DNA of 64,000 nt from positions 51,330,231 through 51,394,230 of the forward strand of contig OZ035962.1 of assembly GCA_964034945.1 (NCBI GenBank), given 5' to 3'. Positions 52,001 to 61,634 of the stretch are shown here, one piece after another (position 1 is the first letter of the stretch; every line of letters starts with the position of its first letter). A program made the position numbers and the translations under genes. The notes beneath the pieces were generated by a model. That model was not told the DNA's origin. It worked only from the letters and a program-made list of their open reading frames with translations, and made no database searches. The DNA is from Chrysopilus asiliformis. Its lineage: Eukaryota > Arthropoda > Insecta > Diptera > Rhagionidae.

Positions 52001-52763
52001 ACTTCCGTTCACGCTCAGCACTGTTGATCCGGAACCATTTACTTTCAACTTCTGGTTGCCTGCTGTTGAAATTTCGGCCACTTCACCAACCTGATAATCC
52101 GTCAGAATGTTCCGGTTGGGTGTCATGTGTCGCGATGCACCGCTGTCTATCAACCAGTCATTTGATTTAACCGGACTGGTTATACATGACACAACCGCGT
52201 TGAATGCGTTTGCTGTTCTGGCCGTATTCTTCGGTTTGTCTGCCTTCGATGGACACGCTGATTTTCTGTGTCCCTCCTTCCCACATCCGTAGCATCGAAA
52301 AACGATTTTTTTCTTTGGCCGGGTCGACGATTGATTGTGCCGGTTGACAACAAATGCCGCTCCTCGACTGCCATCACCCATATCTAGAAGTTTCGATTTC
52401 ACGTTGTCGCCCGTAATTGCCACATTGCTGCTTTCGATGCCGAGTATCATGGGTTTGTACTCGTCTGGTAGACCCGCCAACATGATTGCACCCAACCACT
52501 CTTCACCGATTCTAAATCCGATACCGTTCAGTTTATTCGCCGTAGCAGTAATCTCTCCTATGTAGTCATTCATCGAACCGCATTCGTCTAACCTTATTTG
52601 GATTAATCGTCGCAATAAACCAATTTTCCTCGATAATCCATGATCATCATACAGTGTCTTCAGCTTTTTCCAAATTTCGAGTGCCGTAGTTTCTCCTTCG
52701 ATGTGTACATATAGCTTTTCTTCCACTGCTAACACAATTCTAGCTCGTGCCTTTTTTAGGTTA
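49100..52763 (-). pseudogene. Copia B gag-pol, main part with one nonsense codon
   Basis: In order: UBN2-type capsid (IWKKLKTLYDDHG), knuckle CYGCGKEGHRKSAC, protease WLIDSGASRHMTP, zinc domain, integrase D (LVHSDLCGP), D (LRSDNGTEY) and E (PQQNGVAERMNRTLVERA), RT (TKWVFKTKRA, QMDVVTAYLQGDL, VAVYVDDFLIF), RNase H (SCTGYIF, LSSTEAEYMAL, DNQSAIAIAKN, RSKHIDVRHHYIRD). A single in-frame TGA at about 51365-51367 splits integrase; otherwise it is open. Its first ~49 codons lie at 61315-61461, beyond gypsy C. The termination shortly before the 3' LTR is normal. Confidence 0.93.
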
Positions 52764-53764
52764 TGTTGTGGAATAGAAATTCCACATTGTAAATGAAATC
52801 ATCCACGATTTCAAAGAAAGACGCTAAATCGTTTTGCCTACTCGGCAATTAAGGAAAATGAATCCGAATGTTGTGGAATGAAAATTCCACATATTAATTA
52901 AAATCAACAATGATTTCCGCGCAAGTGTTCATCGTATCAGATGACACATTGAGTCACACAAAGCGCTTCAATCAATTTCGCCAATTCGGCAATTCAAGAC
53001 CACCGCGAGTGATTGATAAGTAAATATCGATCAGCGCGTGGGCGGTTTGAAGATTGGCAGCAACTAAAGCATGCGTGGAAAAAGGAGTAGTCAGTCAGAT
53101 CTAATCGAGTAAAGTCAGAATTAAACGGTGATCGAATAAAAGAAGTCGCGATTAAGATATTAGCCAGTTCGGATCGTTTTGGATAAAAGCGATCCGAACT
53201 GGTAAAGAGTGAGTCTTAATTCACGGCTCCAATCGACATCATTTCTTTAGTGAAACATTTAGTAAAACATTTTCCAAGTGGAATATTTTAGTGTTCTTTT
53301 TGTTGTTGGTGATGTTTCTTTATTGTTCACCTGAGGAAATTACTTGACCTACCCCCCAGTGCAACTGACCCGCATTTAGTGCATTCAAGTCCAATTATTC
53401 TAATTGATTCGGCTTTATAATTGCTTAGCAAAATCATTGTGTTAAAGTTAAGAAACAAAAGTTATTAAATTAAAGTAATTAAAGTCGTTGAATGTGAAAT
53501 AAAATTGTAAAATAGTTTAAGTCACGAAACAGAAACAAATAAAGTTACTCGATTGTTTTAAATATACAACAAAAAATAACTCAACATTGTGTTACTTTAA
53601 ATTACATTAAATAATAAAAGGTGAGAGAAAAAATAACATAGCATTATTATTTAAATAAAGGTGAGAAAGTATAATATAACATTTTACAACATAACATTTT
53701 TAAACAATACTACATTGAAATATAAGGTGTTTGTAATAAAAACCTTTTAAATTATTACATAACA
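52764..53764 (+). mobile_element. Gypsy C 5' LTR
   Basis: Starts with the palindrome TGTGGAATAGAAATTCCACA, a variant of which recurs 105 bp inside (about 52869). Ends ACATAACA. An internal dyad (AGTTCGGATCG ... CGATCCGAACT) lies near 53166-53200. Confidence 0.95.
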
Positions 53765-54577
53765 TTTTTGGCGCAGCCGGTAGGATCCGGTAAAAACATT
53801 TAGTGGATCCTGCGTGTTTATAAAAAAAAGTGTAGTTGATTTAACCAACAATTTTAAAACAACATTACTTAATAAAAGCCGGTAGGATCCGGTAAAAACA
53901 TTTAGTGGATCCTGCGTGTAAAATAAGGTGTAAAAGAAAAACAAGTAATCGGCATCGTGAGTGAAGCTTTGGGTGTCCTTTGAAGAAAATTATAAAAGTG
54001 CTAAACGTTTTCGCACATATAAAAAAAAAAAAAAAAAAAAAAAAACTAATTTTAATAAATCACACTAATACTTAAATTAAATAGTGCAGTTTAATTGAAA
54101 AAAAAAAAAAAAAGAGAATCAAAACAAAATTGTGCAAGCCAGTGTGTAATTGTATGGTTCAAGGTCAAGTTCGCCTGAATATATGCAACAAAAAAACTTC
54201 TTTTGGCTTGAAAACAGTGACTAACAAAAAAAATCTAAAGTTTTTAAATAAAAGAAAAATTCTGAAAACCTAATCAAATTCATTCTAAACCCAAAATTCG
54301 AATCGAATAAAAATTAAAAAAAAAAAAAAAAAAAAAAAATTTTTAATTAAATAAAAAATTCTTAATAAGTGATGGACTTAATTAATGCCTGGTGATTTGA
54401 TGCTGAAGTAATTTTTTTTTCCGGAAAAATAACAAGTGAAAGCCCACCGGGGCAATCGAGGGAAAAAGCCTATCAAGGCCAACATTTGAGAAAGCCCATC
54501 GGGGCAAACGAGGGAAAAAGTCCACCGGGACCAACGCTGGAGAAAGCCTTTAGGGGCCAACGCGGGACAGAAAACCA
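53765..54577 (+). other. Gypsy C primer site and leader with tandem repeats
   Basis: Primer site at 53769. A 43-bp block (GGTAGGATCCGGTAAAAACA ... TGCGTGT) occurs at 53778 and again at 53880, so part of the primer-site region is duplicated. Long A runs follow at about 54018 and 54318. Four ~34-bp repeats (GAAAAAG.CCACCGGG.C type) at 54430-54565 lead up to the gag ATG. Confidence 0.85.
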
Positions 54578-56065
54578 ATGAGCCAAGGCAATCCCAATCA
54601 GGACCAACCAAGTCAACTGAGATCCGGAAAAATCTTCAAACCAATAGATTCAACGGAGGAAAGCAACAACACGACATCTGAAGACGAGTTCACAATCAAC
54701 AACACAAGCAGCACAGTAGTGGAATCGATTCTCGACAACATCGTCGGAGGCATCAACCCAGTTAGCACATCAACACCAAAAACAATTAAAAGTAAGCCAT
54801 TCAAAATGTCTTTAGATTACCATAAGTTAAGTGTATTAATTCATAACAATGTGCCAATTTTAACCGGAGAAATTGGGCCACATTTAGAAACGGAAGTAAA
54901 AACGTTTGTAAAATGTTGCGAAAGTGTTAAGTCGTGTATCGCGGATAATGAGGAAATATCTTTATGCACACTCCTCCGTACTCGAATTCGCGGTCGCGCT
55001 CTCGAGTTAATGGAAGGTAGTGACATAAATTCAGTCGAAGCCATAATGAAACTCGTAAAGCAAAAGCTACTTCCCAGTAAACCCTATCTAACTATCGTAA
55101 ACGAAATGCGCGTAATGTACCAATTACCTAACGAGGGTACTTGGGCGTTCGCAAACAGAATTAATAAAGCTTATCTGCGGTGCGTAGAATCCGCAAACGA
55201 AAAGCACAAAACGACCAGTGTCATTGAGACGGACCACGAGGAACTGGCCGTGTTTACTTTCAAGAATGGTTTGTTAAACCCAAACCAAAAGTATCATCTG
55301 TTGCAAGACAGAAGCGTTTCGACTATGTCCGAACTATTAACTAAAGCAAAACAATTGGAAGAAATAGAACACATGATAGTTATGCCCCCCCAATACGCGC
55401 TCCAATCAAGTATCCAACAGCAAGCAAGCTCCCCATGGGCAAGCAACACAATTGCACCCATGACAAACCATGTAAATTTCCCCTGGGTAAGCGGCATACC
55501 CAATCCCATGGTGAATCAAACAAATTCCCAAGGGCAAGTTGGCTATCCTGTTCCCATGGCAAACCAAATGGTAAAAAATAATTTTAATGCACAATCAACA
55601 CGAAGAACATCTGACCAAAACCAGTCAAATTTCAAGTGTGGTTTTTGTAACATTAAAGGTCACACTTATGCTGAATGCAGAAAAAGGAAAAATACTCCTT
55701 ACTGCACTTTCTGCAGAGCATACGGACATAACGTCCATACATGCACGCGAAATAGTAATAACTATCCCCCACAAAGAAATGAATTTATCCCACAAAACCC
55801 AAGAAACATTCAAAGTCAGAGTTTCGAACGACGACAGCAATTAAATGTGGTACAGAATCCGAACCGAACCCATTTTCCAAACAGAAATGAAACAAACTCT
55901 AATCCAAATCCCGCACAGAATGGGAACCAGCGCAACAGAGGGAGAGACGACAACAAATGTAAATTCTGCCTACGTTATGGGCACATTGAATCCGAATGTG
56001 GGGCCAAACGACAGTGGCAACAGGGTCAACAAAGGGCCCAACCTAACAATAATCCGGAAAACTAG
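54578..56065 (+). CDS. Gypsy C Gag
   Basis: 495 residues, intact. The N-terminus is acidic and Ser/Thr-rich. The capsid has ITGEIGPHLETEVKTFV-like text and LRTRIRGRALELMEGS, and FANRINKAYLRCVES near residue 190. A Pro/Asn/Gln-rich linker contains repeated PMxNxxNxxW/G motifs. Three CCHC knuckles follow: CGFCNIKGHTYAEC, CTFCRAYGHNVHTC and CKFCLRYGHIESEC. It forms particles and packages RNA. The pol frame is open from within the gag 3' end, in the -1 frame, so frameshifting is the likely route to Gag-Pol. Confidence 0.92.
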   Translation: MSQGNPNQDQPSQLRSGKIFKPIDSTEESNNTTSEDEFTINNTSSTVVESILDNIVGGINPVSTSTPKTIKSKPFKMSLDYHKLSVLIHNNVPILTGEIGPHLETEVKTFVKCCESVKSCIADNEEISLCTLLRTRIRGRALELMEGSDINSVEAIMKLVKQKLLPSKPYLTIVNEMRVMYQLPNEGTWAFANRINKAYLRCVESANEKHKTTSVIETDHEELAVFTFKNGLLNPNQKYHLLQDRSVSTMSELLTKAKQLEEIEHMIVMPPQYALQSSIQQQASSPWASNTIAPMTNHVNFPWVSGIPNPMVNQTNSQGQVGYPVPMANQMVKNNFNAQSTRRTSDQNQSNFKCGFCNIKGHTYAECRKRKNTPYCTFCRAYGHNVHTCTRNSNNYPPQRNEFIPQNPRNIQSQSFERRQQLNVVQNPNRTHFPNRNETNSNPNPAQNGNQRNRGRDDNKCKFCLRYGHIESECGAKRQWQQGQQRAQPNNNPEN

Positions 56066-56139
56066 AAGAGGGCTGGCACTCCAGCCCCTACCTTTGCCCT
56101 GAGTGCAACTCCCCTAATACCAATACCCCGTTAAAATGT

Positions 56140-59100
56140 ATGATTAGCCTCCCATTAGACATCGCGAAAAATAAAAACGCTTACCTGCTCATCGACACAG
56201 GAGCAGACATAAGTCTCATCAAAAAGGAATCCCTAAAACCAGGAGCAAAAATCGAAAAACCCATACACAAGGAATTAGTGTCAGCATTCGGTACGGGGAA
56301 AACCCTAGGGCAGTGCGTAGGCACCTTTAGCATTAAAAAACCCATAACAAACCTTTTTCATGTAGTTGAAGGAAAGTTTTCAATACCGGGCGACGGCATC
56401 CTGGGCTACGATTTCCTATCAGAACACTGCACCATTAACTGCAAAAGCAGAACATTGATATTCAAACATGTAAAGCCAAACATTTCAATACCCTTCGAGC
56501 CAAGGAAAGAAAATATTCGAGAGGAGCTCAATACTTTGACTTCAACAGAAGTAACAGTAGACAAAAGGTCCAACTGCAAAAGTGAGCAAACCATGAATAA
56601 CAACTTTTCGAATCCAAAAATGAGGATTCCTCCTCGAAGCGGAATAATCGATTCCCAATCAAAAAATTGCAAAATCCACTGCAAAAACAAATCATTGACA
56701 TATAAACATGTAAAGCCGGACATTCCAATACCCTTCGAGGAGTCCTCTGAACGAAAAAGAAAAGAAAACATTCAAGATAACCTCAATACTTTGACTTCGG
56801 TAGAAGTAACAGTAGACGAAACGTCCAACTGCAAAAGTGAGCACATCAAGAATGATAACTTTTCAACTCCAAAGATAAGAATTCCCCCTCGAAGTGAATT
56901 AATCTGTGAATTACCTACCACAGAGACCGGTGAAATGCTGTGCTGCTCTAAAGAAATAAAACCAGGAGTGTTCTTAGGCAACAGCTTAACCAAAATCTGC
57001 AATAACAAAATAGTAGCAAGCATAATAAACGTAACAAAGAATGAAGAACTAATAGAAATACCTAAGGTTAGGCTAATTCCAGTAAACACCTTACTCATAA
57101 AAGACATGAGTAAGAAGCAAAACATGGTTGATGGAAGTTTAAAATCCTTGTGTAAACATAGTTGCAAGGAATCTCTCCACGCCAATGAAATAAGTTCGGA
57201 GGACGACCTAAACATTAAATTTCTGTTCGACACAGAACAAAATGTAAATACCCTCCAATCTAATAATATTACATCGGGATGGATGCATCAAAGATCTTCA
57301 TGCAAAAATAACCATGAGGACACCTCCCGATCTCTCAGAAAAGAATCTGAACCAATTGAACATGTAATGTCCAAAGCTGACTTACATAGACGGTCCGAAT
57401 GCGACCATAATAGATTTAAGTTATTAATGGAAAACCTGGAATTAGACCAATACGCCAATTCAGAAGAAATGAAAGCAATCCACGATTTATGTTACGAATA
57501 TCTGGATATATTTCATTTGCCAGGTGACGATTTAACGTACACACCTGCCGTCGAACATACGATTCCAACATTGCCAAAGATACCCCCTGTGTATAGAAAA
57601 ATGTACAGACTACCGGAAAGGCAAAAAGGAATCATTCAGGAAGAAATCGAACGCATGTTAAACGAAGACATAATTGCCAACAGTAGAAGTCCTTTTAATT
57701 CACCATTACTGGTAGTACCAAAGAAACCAGGACCTGACGGTGAACAAAAGTGGCGCGTAGTGGTAGACTTTCGGGAACTAAATAAAGTCACAATCGGTGA
57801 CGCATACCCACTACCACGCATCGAGGACATTCTAGACCAATTAGGCCAATGTAGATACTTCACTTCACTTGATTTAGCTCAAGGCTATCATCAGGTAAAA
57901 GTTGCCAAAGAAGACCGTGCAAAAACCGCTTTTAGCACGAGTCACGGTCATTACGAATTCAAAAGAATGTCTTTTGGATTGAAAGGGAGCCCAGCTACCT
58001 TTCAAAGATTAATGAATAATGTCCTTACTGGACTACAAGGTATACACTGCTTCGTATATTTAGACGATATTGTAATTTATGGAAGGAATCTTTCCGACCA
58101 CATATACAAACTGCGTCTGGTATTCGATCGACTGTGTGAAAACAATCTTAAACTCAATCCCGACAAATGTCAATTTTTGAGAAAAGAAATAGTTTATTTA
58201 GGACACAAATGTTCCAGAGAGGGAGCATTACCCGACACACGTAAAACGCAATGTGTACAGGAATTTCCGCAACCCAGGACTATACGTCAAACTCAATCAT
58301 TTTTAGGACTCGTTAACTATTTCAGAAAGTTCATACCGAATTTCTCCAAAATAGCGGAACCACTTAATAAATTATTGCGCAAAGACAATAAGTTCAAGTG
58401 GGACGAAAAGTGTATGCAAGCATTCCAAAAACTAAAGGATGCAATGATAAACCCGCCATTATTGGCATATCCTGACTTTGAGAAACCTTTTATGGTGACT
58501 ACAGACGCCAGCGGCACAGCCATCGGTGCTGTATTGTCTCAAGGAAAGATTAGGGAAGATCATCCAATAGCGTATGCTAGCCGTTGTCTAAACAAAGCAG
58601 AAAGAAATTATTCGACAATAGAGAGGGAACTTTTAGCAATTGTCTGGGCTGTAAAAACATTCCGATGTTACCTTTACGGTAGAAAATTTGTGGTGTACAC
58701 AGACCACAAACCACTCAAAGGAGTCTTTAATGTAAAAGATCCTACTACTAGACTAGTTCGATTTCATCATAAACTCTCGGAATACGATTATTCAATCGAA
58801 TACACACCAGGTAAAAGCAATAAATGTGCTGATGCATTAAGCAGAATCCCGACAAACGACGATACCAACTTAACGACAACAGAGAAAACCGGACTGAAAG
58901 CAAAAGAGAATTCCACAGAAAGGGAATCAATCTTGGTAATAACAAGAACTCAAGCCAAAAAATTGCAAGAAAGCGATCAAAATGAAGATATCACAGTTTC
59001 GGAACAATCAGAGGAAGAAGGACCAACCGACAGTGACCAAGAACAGGGAACCAACGGAAATCAGGTAAGAGTACTAACGGACCAAAAGGAAATCGAAACC

Positions 59101-59562
59101 GTACTGAAAGACTTCCATACAGCACCCCTCGGAGGACATATGGGCGTGATTAAAACATTCAAGCGAATCCGACGAGAATATAAGTGGAAAAATATGTTTA
59201 AAGACATTGCTAAGTTCGTTAGCAGATGTTTGATTTGCCAACGTAACAAAACCGGAAAAAGTACAAAATTACCAATGATAATTAGCGACACGCCACAAAA
59301 ACCCTTTGATAAAGTATTCCTAGATATAGTCGGCCCCCTCCCAACCACTCAAAATGGAAACAAATATATCCTAACATTCCAAGACGACTTAACTAAAGTC
59401 CTGGACTGTTTTGCATTACCTAATTGCGAAGCACAAACGGTTGCTCATTGCTTTTACAAGAAAGTAATTCTGAAATATTACGTTGTACCCAAGTCACTAA
59501 TTACCGATCAAGGATCGAATTTTCTTAGTGAATTGTTCAAAGGGCTAGTTTCATTTAATTGA
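56140..59562 (+). CDS. Gypsy C Pol, integrase C-terminally truncated
   Basis: 1,140 residues from the first Met; translation probably enters upstream by frameshift. Protease LLIDTGADISLI lies near residue 15. A linker holds an in-frame duplicated block of about 80 residues (FKHVKPNISIPFE / YKHVKPDIPIPFE, IPPRSG / IPPRSE). RT has LNKVTIGDAYPLPRIEDIL, FGLKGSPATFQRLM and catalytic FVYLDDIVIY near residue 640. RNase H has TTDASGTAIGAVLSQG and TDHKPLKG. Integrase has the zinc domain (HMGVIKTFKRIRREY, CLICQRNK), FLDIVGPLP and TDQGSNFLSELFK, then diverges (GLVSFN) and stops. The third acidic residue and C-terminal domain are missing, so this copy needs integrase in trans. Confidence 0.93.
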   Translation: MISLPLDIAKNKNAYLLIDTGADISLIKKESLKPGAKIEKPIHKELVSAFGTGKTLGQCVGTFSIKKPITNLFHVVEGKFSIPGDGILGYDFLSEHCTINCKSRTLIFKHVKPNISIPFEPRKENIREELNTLTSTEVTVDKRSNCKSEQTMNNNFSNPKMRIPPRSGIIDSQSKNCKIHCKNKSLTYKHVKPDIPIPFEESSERKRKENIQDNLNTLTSVEVTVDETSNCKSEHIKNDNFSTPKIRIPPRSELICELPTTETGEMLCCSKEIKPGVFLGNSLTKICNNKIVASIINVTKNEELIEIPKVRLIPVNTLLIKDMSKKQNMVDGSLKSLCKHSCKESLHANEISSEDDLNIKFLFDTEQNVNTLQSNNITSGWMHQRSSCKNNHEDTSRSLRKESEPIEHVMSKADLHRRSECDHNRFKLLMENLELDQYANSEEMKAIHDLCYEYLDIFHLPGDDLTYTPAVEHTIPTLPKIPPVYRKMYRLPERQKGIIQEEIERMLNEDIIANSRSPFNSPLLVVPKKPGPDGEQKWRVVVDFRELNKVTIGDAYPLPRIEDILDQLGQCRYFTSLDLAQGYHQVKVAKEDRAKTAFSTSHGHYEFKRMSFGLKGSPATFQRLMNNVLTGLQGIHCFVYLDDIVIYGRNLSDHIYKLRLVFDRLCENNLKLNPDKCQFLRKEIVYLGHKCSREGALPDTRKTQCVQEFPQPRTIRQTQSFLGLVNYFRKFIPNFSKIAEPLNKLLRKDNKFKWDEKCMQAFQKLKDAMINPPLLAYPDFEKPFMVTTDASGTAIGAVLSQGKIREDHPIAYASRCLNKAERNYSTIERELLAIVWAVKTFRCYLYGRKFVVYTDHKPLKGVFNVKDPTTRLVRFHHKLSEYDYSIEYTPGKSNKCADALSRIPTNDDTNLTTTEKTGLKAKENSTERESILVITRTQAKKLQESDQNEDITVSEQSEEEGPTDSDQEQGTNGNQVRVLTDQKEIETVLKDFHTAPLGGHMGVIKTFKRIRREYKWKNMFKDIAKFVSRCLICQRNKTGKSTKLPMIISDTPQKPFDKVFLDIVGPLPTTQNGNKYILTFQDDLTKVLDCFALPNCEAQTVAHCFYKKVILKYYVVPKSLITDQGSNFLSELFKGLVSFN

Positions 59563-60313
59563 AACTATCCGCTCTGAACAAACACATGTTACTATTAAAA
59601 AAAAAAAAAAAAAAAAATCAAAGTTGTAACCCAAAATCAGTAGTTTTAAGTATATCAGGATTAAATTGTAACTTCCCGCCTTATGCGGCACATTAAGAAA
59701 ACAAAATATTTTTAACTGTGAACTCGAAATCAGTAAGTTTAAGTCTATTCTGATTCAATTGGAATTTTCCACTCGCTGCATCACATTGGTATTTAAAAAA
59801 AAAGAGGGATAAATAAAGAAATATTTAACCTAAGATTAGTAATTTTAAGAAATTTGTTTTAACAGTAATTTTCTGCCCTATACGGCACATTGCTATAAAA
59901 AAAAAATAAAAAAATTTAAACATAAGACCAGTAATTTTAAGTATAACCATACATCAACAGACAGAAAAAATTCATTTTTTTTAAAGAAAATACGAAAGAT
60001 AAACATGTACGCCTAAAGGTAAAAGTTTTAAAAAATATAAAAAAAAAGTAATTAACAATTTTACTAGTAATTAACGTAAGAATTAAAAAAAAAAAGAAAA
60101 TACATATAATACTGAGAATAATTTTCTTAATTTTTTCAAAAATAAAAGCAATTGAAATTAAAATTAAAAAAAAAAAAAAAAAAAAAAAGATTAAACAATA
60201 ATGGAAAATCTTGCAGAAATTAAAAAACAATTAAAATTAATTTCAGGGCTGATTGAAGAATAAAAAAAAAAAAAAAAAATGCTTCACATTTTTTTCCCCA
60301 TAGGGGGGAGGAA
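59563..60313 (+). other. Gypsy C AT-rich 3' region with degenerate repeats and polypurine tract
   Basis: Four degenerate units about 100 bp apart (near 59625, 59720, 59825, 59925), each with (C/T)AGTA(A/G)(T/G)TTTAAG and, in three, (G/T)CGGCACATT or a variant. Long A runs. No env. The purine tract at 60302-60313 precedes the LTR. Confidence 0.75.
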
Positions 60314-61314
60314 TGTTGTGGAATAGAAATTCCACATTGTAAATGAAATCATCCACGATTTCAAAGAAAGACGCTAAATCGTTTTGCCTACTCGGCAATT
60401 AAGGAAAATGAATCCGAATGTTGTGGAATGAAAATTCCACATATTAATTAAAATCAACAATGATTTCCGCGCAAGTGTTCATCGTATCAGATGACACATT
60501 GAGTCACACAAAGCGCTTCAATCAATTTCGCCAATTCGGCAATTCAAGACCACCGCGAGTGATTGATAAGTAAATATCGATCAGCGCGTGGGCGGTTTGA
60601 AGATTGGCAGCAACTAAAGCATGCGTGGAAAAAGGAGTAGTCAGTCAGATCTAATCGAGTAAAGTCAGAATTAAACGGTGATCGAATAAAAGAAGTCGCG
60701 ATTAAGATATTAGCCAGTTCGGATCGTTTTGGATAAAAGCGATCCGAACTGGTAAAGAGTGAGTCTTAATTCACGGCTCCAATCGACATCATTTCTTTAG
60801 TGAAACATTTAGTAAAACATTTTCCAAGTGGAATATTTTAGTGTTCTTTTTGTTGTTGGTGATGTTTCTTTATTGTTCACCTGAGGAAATTACTTGACCT
60901 ACCCCCCAGTGCAACTGACCCGCATTTAGTGCATTCAAGTCCAATTATTCTAATTGATTCGGCTTTATAATTGCTTAGCAAAATCATTGTGTTAAAGTTA
61001 AGAAACAAAAGTTATTAAATTAAAGTAATTAAAGTCGTTGAATGTGAAATAAAATTGTAAAATAGTTTAAGTCACGAAACAGAAACAAATAAAGTTACTC
61101 GATTGTTTTAAATATACAACAAAAAATAACTCAACATTGTGTTACTTTAAATTACATTAAATAATAAAAGGTGAGAGAAAAAATAACATAGCATTATTAT
61201 TTAAATAAAGGTGAGAAAGTATAATATAACATTTTACAACATAACATTTTTAAACAATACTACATTGAAATATAAGGTGTTTGTAATAAAAACCTTTTAA
61301 ATTATCACATAACA
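60314..61314 (+). mobile_element. Gypsy C 3' LTR
   Basis: 1,001 bp, the same as 52764-53764 except one base near the end by my reading. Confidence 0.95.
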
Positions 61315-61461
61315 GTTATCTATATTGCTATCGGCCACCGGGTCGGTAATACACTTTTCCAATCCATGGAAATCGAGCACATTTTTCATTGCGAACGCCC
61401 ATGAGTGGTAATTTTCTGACCCTTTCAGCCTTTCGATGTGATTCTGTTCGTTTTTTGCCAT
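61315..61461 (-). pseudogene. Copia B gag N-terminus
   Basis: Starts MAKNEQNHIERLKGSENYHS (ATG at 61461), a typical copia Gag start, and stops where gypsy C is inserted. Upstream in-frame codons run into the leader and are not part of the gene. With one GTTA removed the frame joins that at 52763. Confidence 0.9.
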
Positions 61462-61634
61462 TTTCGTTTTCCACACACGCAAAAGAAAAGCAAAAGAAAA
61501 TAACACGCGTGACACCAGCGAATTTCGCAAAAACACGACGGCAAAAAAAAAATCACAAATTTTCCGAAAATTCCGATAGAACAATATCTCGACAAAGTAT
61601 TTATTTCACCCAACTGCGATCTGGGCCCATAACC

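Larger units (their letters stand above)
52764..61314 (+). mobile_element. Gypsy C, very young Ty3/gypsy element
   Basis: 8,551 bp with 1,001-bp LTRs (52764-53764 and 60314-61314) and 4-bp duplication GTTA (52760-52763 and 61315-61318). I see only one difference between the LTRs (attaTt versus attaTc near the end). The primer site TGGCGCAGCCGGTAGGATCC follows the 5' LTR, and a purine tract (GGGGGGAGGAA) precedes the 3' LTR. gag and pol are open, but integrase is cut short and no env is seen. It interrupts copia B gag. Confidence 0.95.
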
